DNA from: an uncultured Robinsoniella sp.
GTDB lineage: Bacteria > Bacillota > Clostridia > Lachnospirales > Lachnospiraceae
Direction: 5' to 3'
DNA length: 64,000 nucleotides
NCBI GenBank assembly: GCA_900540475.1
Contig: UQGG01000004.1
Span: forward strand, 62,001-126,000
This document shows positions 54,673 to 63,087 of this stretch, piece by piece (position 1 is the first letter of the stretch; each line of letters opens with the position of its first letter). The position numbers and the translations under genes were made by a program. The notes beneath the pieces are model-generated. The model saw only the letters and a program-made list of their open reading frames with translations. It did not search any database and was not told the DNA's origin.

Positions 54673-55728
54673 TTAATTCATTACCTGCTGCTTTGTATAA
54701 GTATAGATACTTTCCATATTTCCCTTTACTTCATAGCCGGCAGCCTTTTTCGACAGAATGCTTTCATAATTGGCTTCCCTGAGACTTTTATTGATATTGT
54801 CTTTTACCGTGTCCAGAGGATAATAATCATTTACATTCCGGTCTGCACATTGAATCAGATACAAAGCTCCATTTTCATCAATGACCTGGGTAACTTCCCC
54901 TTTTTTCAATTCTGCTGCATAGTCCAACACGTCTCCCATTATTCTGCCATAAGCTCCTATATCCCCGGACAGTAATTCCTGATGGGTATAATAAGGCATC
55001 AGCAGCTCTTCTCTCTGTATCAGATCTGACAAGGACTCAATATCACTAGTTTTTCCATGGAGTTCTGTCATCTTATTCTTTAAATTCCGGTACTGCTCCT
55101 CATCCATTTCCGATGCCAGGTACTCTATTTTTATAAAGTCCAAGGTAATATCATCATTCTGGCGAAATACTTTATCCTTTTGCTGATCATAATAGGCTTG
55201 TCTGTCCTCATCTGTTACTTTCATTCCTTCATTGTCCAGATCGGAGCAGTATTGTTTTTGTATTGCATCCATAGAATATTCTTTATACAATTTCAGTGAG
55301 AAATTGGAAAGGCCATAGACGGGTTCCCCCTTCTTTATTTTATTGGCTCTGGCTTCATTTTCTTCTTCCATTCTCTTTTTCAGCGCCTGATACCCGGTTT
55401 CTTCTATATAACCTTTTTCTTTTGCCAGGTCAAAAACCGCCGCCGTATGCTTTAACTGCCCGATTACCTGGTCTGTCAGTACGCGGTAAGGAACTTCACC
55501 CTCAATCTCTTTCTCCCAGGCATTCCCTTTCAATGTAATACCTGCTTTTTCATAAAAATACTGGCTCACCTGATTTATTTGTTCATTTACCGTATCCAGA
55601 TATTCTTCTTTGTCAATTTTTTCTCCATTTATTTTAAGTTGAAAACCTGTTCGATTATAAAATATAACGATTGCAAATCCTACAATCAGCAATATAATTG
55701 GTATCCCTATCCACAATTTCTTCTTCAC
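54673..55728 (-). CDS. PrsA/SurA-like membrane-anchored foldase
   Basis: 351 residues. An N-terminal membrane anchor (KLWIGIPIILLIVGFAIVIFY) without a lipobox is followed by a SurA-N-like helical part and a parvulin-like stretch (about 205-310; GDIGAYGRIMGDVLDYAAELKKGEVTQVI). The parvulin motif is divergent, so isomerase activity is doubtful. It is the first gene of the beta-helix operon and may help those large proteins fold outside the membrane. The start is a GTG, seven bases after GGAGG. Confidence 0.82.
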   Translation of the reverse strand: MKKKLWIGIPIILLIVGFAIVIFYNRTGFQLKINGEKIDKEEYLDTVNEQINQVSQYFYEKAGITLKGNAWEKEIEGEVPYRVLTDQVIGQLKHTAAVFDLAKEKGYIEETGYQALKKRMEEENEARANKIKKGEPVYGLSNFSLKLYKEYSMDAIQKQYCSDLDNEGMKVTDEDRQAYYDQQKDKVFRQNDDITLDFIKIEYLASEMDEEQYRNLKNKMTELHGKTSDIESLSDLIQREELLMPYYTHQELLSGDIGAYGRIMGDVLDYAAELKKGEVTQVIDENGALYLIQCADRNVNDYYPLDTVKDNINKSLREANYESILSKKAAGYEVKGNMESIYTYTKQQVMN

Positions 55729-55761
55729 GCTATATCCTCCTAGTTATATTCCACAATTTCA

Positions 55762-55790
55762 TTGACACATCTTTGTAAATATTATATCAT
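55762..55790 (+). promoter_or_regulatory. Divergent promoter region between the AraC gene and the beta-helix operon
   Basis: Plus strand: -35 TTGACA (55762-55767), 17-base spacer, -10 TATCAT (55785-55790), driving the AraC-type gene with a leader of about 70 bases; a second -10 TATAAT lies at 55842-55847. Minus strand: -10 TATAAT at 55781-55786 for the foldase gene, without a good -35, as expected for an activator-dependent promoter. The two promoters overlap. Confidence 0.6.
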
Positions 55791-55866
55791 TTGTATAATA
55801 ACGTTGCTTGTTAAAACCTGTTTATTTTCAGGCATTTTTTGTATAATCCGGAACAAGGAGATTTTT

Positions 55867-56784
55867 ATGTACTATACTACTTACTCGAACTCAAAATCCG
55901 CCACTGGATCAGAAACACGGTTTGTACTGTCAGACCAGGCGATTATCAGCGCAGTCAAACAACACCGTGAAAATTTTTATACTTTTGCAAAGCATATCCA
56001 TAAAAGCATAGAAGTATATCAACTGACCTCAGGGACCTGCAGCATGGAGATCAAGAATCAGATTATTAACTGTGAAAAAGATGATATTGTCATTATCATG
56101 CCAAATATTGTTCACTCCTTTTATCTTACCTGCAAAGAACCCTGTACTTTTAACCACATCCATTTTGACCCAACCTATTTCCAGGAATTATATCTGAATA
56201 CTACCGGGAGCAGCAACCCGGAAGATGCGATTGATATGATTTCTTCCCTTTACTACTGCTGTAATGTATTTTATAAAGCAAAAATTACGGACATGATGGC
56301 TTCCCTGATTGAAAAAATAATTACCAGTACCCAGGAAGACCATTTTTTCTCCCGTTCTTATTCAAATTTATACATAACTGAATTACTGCTTTCGGTTTTA
56401 GAAACGCTGGAAACGGACTTCTCTTTTTCCAAGCACTATGCTCCCAGACAGAACCGCTATGTCTCTTTTACACTCTCCTATATACACAAACATTACGATT
56501 CCAAGATTTTAATCGGAGATATCTCGGATAAATTGGGCATCTCAACCCGGTATCTCAGTGAAATTTTTTTCAAACAGATGAATCTGACCATATCCAATTA
56601 TATTAATATTTATCGGATTAATCAGGCCATTGATTTAATGACAACTACGGATATGTCCCTCACTATGATTGCCAGCCAGATCGGGCTGAAAGATTCCCAG
56701 CACTTTTCCAAACTGTTTAGCAGTATTATTGGAATTACCCCTTATAAGTATAAGAAAATGCTGAAACATGATTTTAATGAATAG
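55867..56784 (+). CDS. AraC-family regulator of the beta-helix locus
   Basis: 305 residues. An N-terminal cupin-like sensor (VIIMPNIVHSFYL near 80) is followed by the C-terminal double helix-turn-helix (LIGDISDKLGISTRYLSEIFFK and SLTMIASQIGLKDSQHFSKLF). AAGGAG six bases before the ATG at 55867 sets the start; 35 upstream codons in frame contain the promoter and are not translated. It is divergent from the operon with the foldase and the two beta-helix proteins, and is its likely activator. Confidence 0.92.
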   Translation: MYYTTYSNSKSATGSETRFVLSDQAIISAVKQHRENFYTFAKHIHKSIEVYQLTSGTCSMEIKNQIINCEKDDIVIIMPNIVHSFYLTCKEPCTFNHIHFDPTYFQELYLNTTGSSNPEDAIDMISSLYYCCNVFYKAKITDMMASLIEKIITSTQEDHFFSRSYSNLYITELLLSVLETLETDFSFSKHYAPRQNRYVSFTLSYIHKHYDSKILIGDISDKLGISTRYLSEIFFKQMNLTISNYINIYRINQAIDLMTTTDMSLTMIASQIGLKDSQHFSKLFSSIIGITPYKYKKMLKHDFNE

Positions 56785-56791
56785 CACAAAA

Positions 56792-56815
56792 AAGGAACGG
56801 CGATTGCCGTTCCTT
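56792..56815. terminator. Terminator between convergent AraC and SH3 genes
   Basis: Perfect 10-bp stem AAGGAACGGC/GCCGTTCCTT with a four-base loop. The minus strand continues with six T, so it mainly ends the SH3 gene; the plus side is weaker. Confidence 0.88.
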
Positions 56816-56828
56816 AAATAAAGCTCTT

Positions 56829-57770
56829 TTATTGTGCTGCTTCTGTACTTCCGGTCTGTTCTGTGAGGAAATCGCTCATAACATAACCGGTACCGCCAGC
56901 ATAGCGGACTTCTGACCATCCATTATCCAGTTTTTTCACTCTGGTCAATGTTTCGCCTTCGCTCAGAACACCAAGTATGTCTGCATCTTCCGTAGAATCT
57001 GCTCTTACATTACATTCTGTATTCGCCGCTACTATTTTATTTACTTCCACTCCAGCTTCGTTACTGTTGGGAATATTAGACTCTGTCATCGGAGAACCCA
57101 TTTCCTCCACCAATTTTTTCAAATCTTCGTTGGAGTCAATAACTTGCTGATATTTCTGATTCACATCATCAACTAATTTCTTAACATCAGCATCATTTGC
57201 CATGTTTTCTACGTATTCCTTTGTTTTCTCGTCAATTTTGTAATCAGATACGTAGAGACTTCCTTCGGTGTCTGTCTGTAAATATAGACGTACCAGACTC
57301 GGTACCATCGTCTCATAATTAGAAACTTTACAGTCATAAATTACATAAACTACATAGGAACCATCTACCGGTCCATTTTTGGAATAACTGGTTACGTTAT
57401 TGTAACTCTCATACAGATTGTTATTTTGAATCTTCTGTTCTTCCTCTTCCGTCAAGTTTGGAACCAATTTCTTTAATGATACCATATCTTTATTTTGCAT
57501 AGCCGTATAATAGGCCTGTACTGTTTCCAACACTTTTGGATCATTCTGTACTAAATCGTTACTTTTATTCTCTGTCTCAGCATTTGATTCTACGATAACT
57601 TCTTTTTTTGTTTCACTTTCCGTTTTCTTAACAGAATTTGCCCCATCGCTATTACCAAGTCCACTGACAAGCTTCACCGCAAATACTGCAATCACCAGAA
57701 TCAAAATAACTGCTAAGCCGAGTAAGATATATCTTAGATTATCAGATAGCCATTCTCTAAAATTACCCAC
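56829..57770 (-). CDS. Membrane-anchored protein with C-terminal SH3b domain
   Basis: About 313 residues. One membrane helix (about 15-38, YILLGLAVILILVIAVFAVKL) is followed by a polar linker, a central alpha/beta region (about 75-190, NTF2-like in pattern: VLETVQAYYTAMQNKDMVSLKKLV), a helical stretch and a bacterial SH3 domain (about 245-305: NVRADSTEDADILGVLSEGETLTRV). SH3b domains often bind cell-wall peptide. Start choice: GGAGG eight bases before a GTG at 57770; an in-frame ATG at 57785 contains that GGAGG and is rejected. Confidence 0.82.
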   Translation of the reverse strand: MGNFREWLSDNLRYILLGLAVILILVIAVFAVKLVSGLGNSDGANSVKKTESETKKEVIVESNAETENKSNDLVQNDPKVLETVQAYYTAMQNKDMVSLKKLVPNLTEEEEQKIQNNNLYESYNNVTSYSKNGPVDGSYVVYVIYDCKVSNYETMVPSLVRLYLQTDTEGSLYVSDYKIDEKTKEYVENMANDADVKKLVDDVNQKYQQVIDSNEDLKKLVEEMGSPMTESNIPNSNEAGVEVNKIVAANTECNVRADSTEDADILGVLSEGETLTRVKKLDNGWSEVRYAGGTGYVMSDFLTEQTGSTEAAQ

Positions 57771-57835
57771 TATACTTACCTCCATTTTTCTACATCTGTG
57801 TTACAATTATTCGGCTGCCACAAGAGCAAAAAAAA

Positions 57836-57908
57836 CGCACCCGGAGGGATTCGAACCCCCGACACGTGGTACCGGAAACCACTGCTCTATCCCCTGAGCT
57901 ACGAGTGC
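57836..57908 (-). tRNA. tRNA-Arg (anticodon CCG)
   Basis: 73-base cloverleaf on the minus strand: acceptor GCACTCG pairs with CGGGTGC (one G-T), D arm GCTCAGGGGATAGAGC, anticodon stem GTGGT/ACCAC with loop TTCCGGT and anticodon CCG, T arm with GGTTCGAATCC. CCA is not encoded. Eight T follow the 3' end and could serve as a weak stop signal. Confidence 0.95.
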
Positions 57909-58080
57909 TGATTCATCTGCAAACCTTTAAACAGCTTCTAAATAACACATGCTTTTCCTTATAAACATTGGTTTTCAAGGTTCGTAGATCCCTTTCACCC
58001 TAAAACCCACAAATTCTTTTGATTTTTACACACTGCATGTCTACAAAATTATAAGCATTACTTCTGTGCAAAACAAATAT

Positions 58081-58165
58081 ATAAGGTGTAAACAAAGTGT
58101 AAATCTTACAAAGTATCGTTTATAAGGTGTAAATAAGGTTTACTTTTGCTGACATAAGGTGTAAA
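58081..58165. repeat. Three spaced copies of ATAAGGTGTAAA
   Basis: Identical 12-mers at 58081, 58122 and 58154, plus partial copies (AAAGTGTAAA at 58094 and ATAAGGTTTAC at 58132). They lie in the 451-bp gene-free gap (57909-58359) between tRNA-Arg and the DUF5688 gene. Nothing else clear is in that gap. Confidence 0.75.
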
Positions 58166-58310
58166 ATATACTGGTTGTTCACCTGAATTTTTATCTCTTA
58201 CGAAAGCACTTATTACATATTATCATAAAAGATGGAAAAAGTAAAGGATTTGTTATTGAATATGTTTTCCAGAACACATTTTGTCTTTTTATGTCTTCTT
58301 TTGTTAATCT

Positions 58311-58346
58311 AAGAACCGGCAAAATCTGCTGATGATACCGGCTCTT
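58311..58346 (-). terminator. Possible terminator of the DUF5688 gene
   Basis: 9-bp stem with one G-T wobble on the minus strand (AAGAGCCGG with CCGGTTCTT), loop of 18, and no good U-run. It lies 14 bases below the stop codon. Confidence 0.45.
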
Positions 58347-58359
58347 ATAAGGCTGTATA

Positions 58360-59283
58360 CTACAGTGCTAAACGATGGATTTCCCTGGTGTATGTATATA
58401 CTTCATCGGAAAGAACCTCTTCCGGAATTACCTGGGTTGCATTTATTTCCCGTACCATTTCCCGCAGTTCCTTCTTGGAGGTACGAATATTTCTGGGAAC
58501 GACAATACATTCATGGATACTGCTTGGCAGAATATAGAAATCATCCTGCAGGCGCTCGCCGATTAAAGTCAGGATGGAGTCATACAGGATACATGCGGCA
58601 CCCATGGTCTTCTCTTTATTAGAAAGAACATACATGGGTATTCGGTCATCATCCTCTTCCTGATCTTCCATTACATCTGAAAATTCTTCATCCAGATCAC
58701 CATCCTCGATTTCCTCCATTACTTCCTCCATACTTTTAAATTCAAACGGAAGCATGGCAGGCGTATTTTTTCTGGCTGATTCATATAAGATTTCTTTTGT
58801 GATCTTCCACATTTTCAAATGACTGTCATGGATTAAAATTGTACCGGTTCCCAGTGTATCACTCTTTAAAAAATAATAAAATACAATTGCCAGATCCAGG
58901 TATTGCACATGAGGAACTGATTTTAACAATTCGGTATTCTTCTTATAGTTAATAACTTTACAGGCAATGTTATTTTTCACACGCATATAATCCGTATAGA
59001 ATTCCGTATCTACCGGCACTTTGATTTTATTGTTTTGATAGATACTTAATATACTTTCAATAATCTGTACCATGGCAGTGCCGCACTGGTATTCCTTAAA
59101 ATAATCATTCAGGTATATTGTAGGGGAAATACTCTTAGTAGTTTCCACGATTGACAGGCCATCCAGCATGACATCATTATTTTTCGTGATCTGATGCAGT
59201 TCAACGCGCACCTCCTTTCCCAACTGTGTCTGTACTTTTTTCTGCACAAAGCAAATAAATTCTTCGTAATTCAATCGAACCAC
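58360..59283 (-). CDS. DUF5688-family protein
   Basis: 307 residues, cytoplasmic, no signal peptide. It begins LNYEEFICFVQKKVQTQLG and contains NDVMLDGLSIVETTKSISPTIYLNDYF, the pattern of DUF5688, a family abundant in Lachnospiraceae with unknown function. An acidic patch (about 205-230) interrupts the middle. The ribosome site AGGGTGG could serve a GTG at 59283 (too close) or a TTG at 59274 (five bases away), so the start is uncertain by three codons. Confidence 0.82.
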   Translation of the reverse strand: MVRLNYEEFICFVQKKVQTQLGKEVRVELHQITKNNDVMLDGLSIVETTKSISPTIYLNDYFKEYQCGTAMVQIIESILSIYQNNKIKVPVDTEFYTDYMRVKNNIACKVINYKKNTELLKSVPHVQYLDLAIVFYYFLKSDTLGTGTILIHDSHLKMWKITKEILYESARKNTPAMLPFEFKSMEEVMEEIEDGDLDEEFSDVMEDQEEDDDRIPMYVLSNKEKTMGAACILYDSILTLIGERLQDDFYILPSSIHECIVVPRNIRTSKKELREMVREINATQVIPEEVLSDEVYTYTREIHRLAL

Positions 59284-59448
59284 CCTTTCTTTAATTAGTA
59301 TTGTATAAAAATTAAATGGAAAATTTGATGCGAACGCATCGAGAAAATGAATACATTCAGAATTTTTATATCACTTATAGTATCATATTTTTTGGTTGGA
59401 TGCAAGTGATATTTCAGTTTTTTATTATGAACGTTTTTTATTATGAAA

Positions 59449-59487
59449 GCAGGTGTCCGGAGATCTGTGATCACTCCTGACACCTGC
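59449..59487 (-). terminator. Terminator of the secreted FN3 protein gene
   Basis: 9-bp outer stem GCAGGTGTC/GACACCTGC continued by an inner GGAG/CTCC pair across a mismatch, followed on the minus strand by TTTCATAAT. It lies ten bases below the stop codon. Confidence 0.65.
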
Positions 59488-59497
59488 TGCTGGTTTC

Positions 59498-60724
59498 TTA
59501 TCTGTAAGTCTGATAAAATCTGTACTGGGGAAAACTCTTATAAGTTTTACTCTTGACTTTTTTATTTGCTACAACATAGAAATAATAACTTTTCCCTTTT
59601 TTCAAGCTTTTACTTTTGAATTTCTTTAAAGTATAACTCGTTGACTTTGTTGTAGAAACTTTTTTATAACCTTTTTTTGCTTTATCGGAAACATAAACTG
59701 TGTAATTTGTGGCACCGGTCACTTTTGGCCATGATGCTGTTAATCCGCCTGATACATTTCGAACTTTTACGATCTGCTGATTTGCCACATAGGTGCTACC
59801 CCAGTTACCATAAATCTTTTTCCCGCTGCTCAGCTGGATATATGCTCTGACCTTCACTTTATAAAATGATTTCTGGTCCATTTTTATGGTATTATAGCTG
59901 TTGCCGCTAACATTTAATGTCTTTCCTGTCTTTTTATTTTTCATAGTGTAGACAGCGATTTGATAACCCTTAGCATTATCTGCCCGATTCCATGCCAATG
60001 CAGCTTTATTTGAATAGGGATAGCTATTTGTAACTTTAATCCCGGTAACGGTTCCCGGCAGTGTATTTGCATAAATATAAGCAGAAGAATCGTTTCTGGC
60101 TACATATCCGGATGATGATACACGTTCTGCATATACCCTGAAGTAGTTGTTTGTCCCCGTTTTTAAATTACCGATGGTAGCAGATGGACTGGTTGTTGTG
60201 GCTGCTAAAATCTGCGCAGAGCCATCTACTCGGTAAACCTGATACCTGGTGGCTCCGGTAACCGGACTCCAGTTTAGTGATATGCTGCTTGTCTTTGCTG
60301 CACTTTGGCTTATATTTTCAGTCTTTACTCTGTCGGGTACGGTCACAACTTCCAAAGACTGAGACGAGGCACTATAATCATTGGGTTTTCCATAGGCGTA
60401 TTCATACGCTATAACTCTGAAATAATATGTACTTCCCGGGCTTAAATTACTCTTATAAATTTCCGGATATGAGGCATCATATGTAGATGCATCACTAAAG
60501 TTGTGGTTATTCGTTGAATACTGAACATGATATCTGATATTTTTCCCTACTACCGCATTCCATACAATCTTAACAGAATTGGTATATGCTGATGTCTGCC
60601 TAAGCCCTGACGGCGCCGCAGGCGCAGCAAATACACTCATTCCAAACAACATTGTCAATAAAAATGACAACACAACAACAGCAAACAATTTCTTTGTTAC
60701 AAAAATACTCTTTTTCTCACTCAT
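59498..60724 (-). CDS. Secreted protein of FN3 repeats
   Basis: 408 residues. A signal peptide (about 1-34, ending SVFAAPA) is followed by four FN3-type modules starting near residues 35, 130, 225 and 320 (for example VKIVWNAVVGKNIRYHVQYS and GLTASWPKVTGATNYTVYVS). The last is rich in Lys (KSKSLKKGKSYYFYVVANKKVKSKTYK). No anchor or enzyme domain was seen; the basic end could hold it to anionic wall polymers. Monocistronic, between the DUF5688 gene and efp. Confidence 0.85.
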   Translation of the reverse strand: MSEKKSIFVTKKLFAVVVLSFLLTMLFGMSVFAAPAAPSGLRQTSAYTNSVKIVWNAVVGKNIRYHVQYSTNNHNFSDASTYDASYPEIYKSNLSPGSTYYFRVIAYEYAYGKPNDYSASSQSLEVVTVPDRVKTENISQSAAKTSSISLNWSPVTGATRYQVYRVDGSAQILAATTTSPSATIGNLKTGTNNYFRVYAERVSSSGYVARNDSSAYIYANTLPGTVTGIKVTNSYPYSNKAALAWNRADNAKGYQIAVYTMKNKKTGKTLNVSGNSYNTIKMDQKSFYKVKVRAYIQLSSGKKIYGNWGSTYVANQQIVKVRNVSGGLTASWPKVTGATNYTVYVSDKAKKGYKKVSTTKSTSYTLKKFKSKSLKKGKSYYFYVVANKKVKSKTYKSFPQYRFYQTYR

Positions 60725-60763
60725 AAATTAAATCTTCCTCCTTGTGTTTTTTATTTATTCCAA

Positions 60764-60793
60764 AAATGAGAAAGGCAGCTACCTTTCTCATTT
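60764..60793 (-). terminator. Terminator of efp
   Basis: 12-bp perfect stem AAATGAGAAAGG/CCTTTCTCATTT, loop CAGCTA, with TTTTT at the end of the minus-strand arm. It lies 18 bases below the efp stop codon. Confidence 0.88.
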
Positions 60794-60811
60794 AAGAATT
60801 ACACAATATTA

Positions 60812-61369
60812 CTATACTCTTGACAGATAATCCCCTGTTCTGGTATCAATTTTGATTTTATTTCCCTGTTCAACGAACAACGGTACATATACAATAGCTC
60901 CTGTTTCCACAGTTGCCGGCTTTGTAGCTCCCTGTGCTGTATCGCCTTTGAATCCAGGTTCTGTATCTGTTATCTCTAATTCTACAAATAAAGGTGGCTC
61001 TACTGCGAATACTTTTCCGTTAACAGAACATATTTTAACCATTTCGTTTTCTTTTACGAACTTTAAGGAATCACCAATGTCTTCCTGTGCTAATGCGATC
61101 TGCTCGTAATTTTCTACGTTCATGAAATGGAATAAATCCCCATCTGAATATAAATACTGCATATCTACGCGGTCAATTCTTGCCTGTGGGAATTTTTCAG
61201 TTGGTCTGAATGTTTTTTCCACAACACCGCCATTGATAATGTCTCTTAATTTTGTTCGAACAAACGCTGCACCTTTACCTGGTTTTACGTGCTGGAATTC
61301 GATAATTTGAACGATGTTATTATCTATCTCTAATGTTACACCGTTTCTAAAATCTCCTGCTGATATCAT
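60812..61369 (-). CDS. efp: Translation elongation factor P
   Basis: 185 residues, full length. Relieves ribosome stalling at polyproline. The N-terminal KOW-like domain has the tip HVKPGKGAAFVR with Lys 32 at the modified position, followed by two OB-fold domains ending GDYLSRV. No modification genes (epmA, epmB or the ymfI type) are in the window. It has its own promoter and follows the Xaa-Pro peptidase gene, a common neighbour in Firmicutes. Confidence 0.98.
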   Translation of the reverse strand: MISAGDFRNGVTLEIDNNIVQIIEFQHVKPGKGAAFVRTKLRDIINGGVVEKTFRPTEKFPQARIDRVDMQYLYSDGDLFHFMNVENYEQIALAQEDIGDSLKFVKENEMVKICSVNGKVFAVEPPLFVELEITDTEPGFKGDTAQGATKPATVETGAIVYVPLFVEQGNKIKIDTRTGDYLSRV

Positions 61370-61430
61370 ATTGATATTCCTCCTTCATATTGACAACACA
61401 GGAATCTTGCATATTCCCATAGTTTAGTCT

Positions 61431-61459
61431 ATTTTATAATATAATCCATACTTTTTCAA
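61431..61459 (-). promoter_or_regulatory. Promoter of efp
   Basis: Minus strand -35 TTGAAA (61454-61459), 17-base spacer, -10 TAAAAT (61431-61436); the leader is about 55 bases. Confidence 0.8.
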
Positions 61460-61466
61460 CTATTTT

Positions 61467-62537
61467 TTACAGTTCCAGCAATTCTTTTGTTGAATGGGTC
61501 ATATTTTGGCAGCCGTTTTCTTTTACGATTACGATATCTTCAATGCGAACACCGCCAAATTCCGGTATATAAATGCCCGGTTCTACCGTCTCAATCACAT
61601 TCGCTTTCAGCACTTCATCGCACTTGGGAGAAAGCCTGGGTTCTTCATGAATGTACAAGCCTACGCTGTGACCAAGACCATGTCCGAAGTATTCTCCGTA
61701 TCCGGCTTTTTCAATCACATCTCTTGCCACCTTGTCCACCTCGCTGCCCCTCATTCCCGCTTTTATGACATCCAGTGCCGCAAGCTGTGCCTCCAGAACA
61801 ATCTGATAGATCTCTTTTTGTTTGGCGCTGGCTTTTCCTACCACTACCGTCCTGGTCATATCTGAGCAATATCCTTCATAAATACAGCCAAAATCCATCG
61901 TGAGGAAGTCTCCTGGTTCAATTGCTTTATTGGATGGCATTGCGTGAGGCATTGCAGAATGAATACCGGAAGCTGCAATGGTATCAAAACTGGTTCCATT
62001 GGCGCCATGGCTCTTCAGGTAGAATTCCAGTTCAGCCGCCACCTGAAGCTCTGTCATACCGGGTTTCAGAATTTCTATGATATGGGAAAAAGCACCGTCT
62101 GCGATGGACTGCGCTTTTTCCATACAGGATAATTCCTGTTCATTCTTAACAATACGAAGTCTGTTCAGCGAATCCCCCATACCTTCCCAGTGCAATTTTT
62201 CACTGCATGCTTCTTTTAATTTCATAAAATCCGCATAAATCATATGATCGTTTTCAAATCCGATCGCATTAATTTCATCTGCCCTGGTCATTTCCCCGAT
62301 GAATGCCCCATAGCCTTTCTGATTAGAGATCTCCATCACTTCAAATTTCAAAGCTTCCTCTTTTGCCTGGGTTGTATATCTGGAATCGGTCAACAGCACC
62401 TGACGTTTGGGCGTGATATAAAGATAACCGGTTGCGCCGCGAAAACCACTGAGATACCGCATATTGTATCCATCAGACACTAAGACCGCCTCTATCATTT
62501 TTTCCTTAAATACTGCATTTAACTCCTCACGGAACAT
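61467..62537 (-). CDS. Xaa-Pro aminopeptidase (M24 family)
   Basis: 356 residues. The N-terminal creatinase-like domain (1-125) precedes the pita-bread domain. The five metal ligands are visible: Asp in TMDFGCIY, Asp in YCSDMTRT, His in GHGLGHSVG, Glu in ETVEPGIY and Glu in GVRIEDIV. It removes N-terminal residues before proline in the cytoplasm. It forms a likely operon with the YqeG-type phosphatase and patatin-like genes upstream (34-bp gap). GGAGGT precedes the ATG. Confidence 0.95.
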   Translation of the reverse strand: MFREELNAVFKEKMIEAVLVSDGYNMRYLSGFRGATGYLYITPKRQVLLTDSRYTTQAKEEALKFEVMEISNQKGYGAFIGEMTRADEINAIGFENDHMIYADFMKLKEACSEKLHWEGMGDSLNRLRIVKNEQELSCMEKAQSIADGAFSHIIEILKPGMTELQVAAELEFYLKSHGANGTSFDTIAASGIHSAMPHAMPSNKAIEPGDFLTMDFGCIYEGYCSDMTRTVVVGKASAKQKEIYQIVLEAQLAALDVIKAGMRGSEVDKVARDVIEKAGYGEYFGHGLGHSVGLYIHEEPRLSPKCDEVLKANVIETVEPGIYIPEFGGVRIEDIVIVKENGCQNMTHSTKELLEL

Positions 62538-62571
62538 GTTTTACCTCCATCGGTTTTTATTAGTACTGAAC

Positions 62572-63072
62572 TTATTTTAGTTTGCTCTTTTTATAATAAT
62601 GTAATACTATTTTTTCCAAATATCTTTTTAAAACGATCTGAATTTCTTCTTTGGGGTGGATTGGCTTTACCAGAATATTAGGGATTCCCGTTCTTTTGGC
62701 ACCATATACATCCGTAAACAGCTGATCCCCCACAAAAACTGTATTTTTGGAAGTAGTCCCCATCATCTGCATTGCCTTCTCATAATTTTTCCTGGATGGC
62801 TTATGGGCATTCTCAATAAAAAGTGCCCCTACCTCCTTGGCAAACGGCTTCACCCTGGGCAGCTGATTGTTGGATATCAGGCAGTATTTCATGCCCATAT
62901 CCCGCAAATGGGCAAAAAATTTCTTCGCCCTTTCATCTGCAGGCTCGCCATGGGGTACCAGGGTATTATCTATATCAAATAATACGCCCCGGCAGCCTTC
63001 CCGGTATAATTTGTCAAAATCTATGCTATAAGTGGAATCCAGATATTCATCTGGGAAGAATCGTTCAAACAT
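62572..63072 (-). CDS. YqeG-family HAD phosphatase
   Basis: 166 residues. The HAD motif I is LFDIDNTLV with Asp 33 and Asp 35, motif II is SNNQ near 79, and the later VGDQLFTDV provides the acidic pair. The class is HAD IIIA as in YqeG and PGP phosphatases; relatives dephosphorylate phosphatidylglycerophosphate. It lies between the patatin-like gene and the Xaa-Pro peptidase gene. Confidence 0.93.
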   Translation of the reverse strand: MFERFFPDEYLDSTYSIDFDKLYREGCRGVLFDIDNTLVPHGEPADERAKKFFAHLRDMGMKYCLISNNQLPRVKPFAKEVGALFIENAHKPSRKNYEKAMQMMGTTSKNTVFVGDQLFTDVYGAKRTGIPNILVKPIHPKEEIQIVLKRYLEKIVLHYYKKSKLK

Positions 63073-63087
63073 TCTTGACCTCGCTTT

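Noticed and set aside
57836..57908. tRNA-Arg as an occupied attachment site for an integrated element
   Set aside because: No integrase gene and no duplicated tRNA 3' end were seen on either side within the window.
58232..58312. Possible 26-residue hydrophobic peptide on the plus strand (starts MEKVKDLLLN)
   Set aside because: No ribosome site before the ATG and no promoter seen; likely chance.
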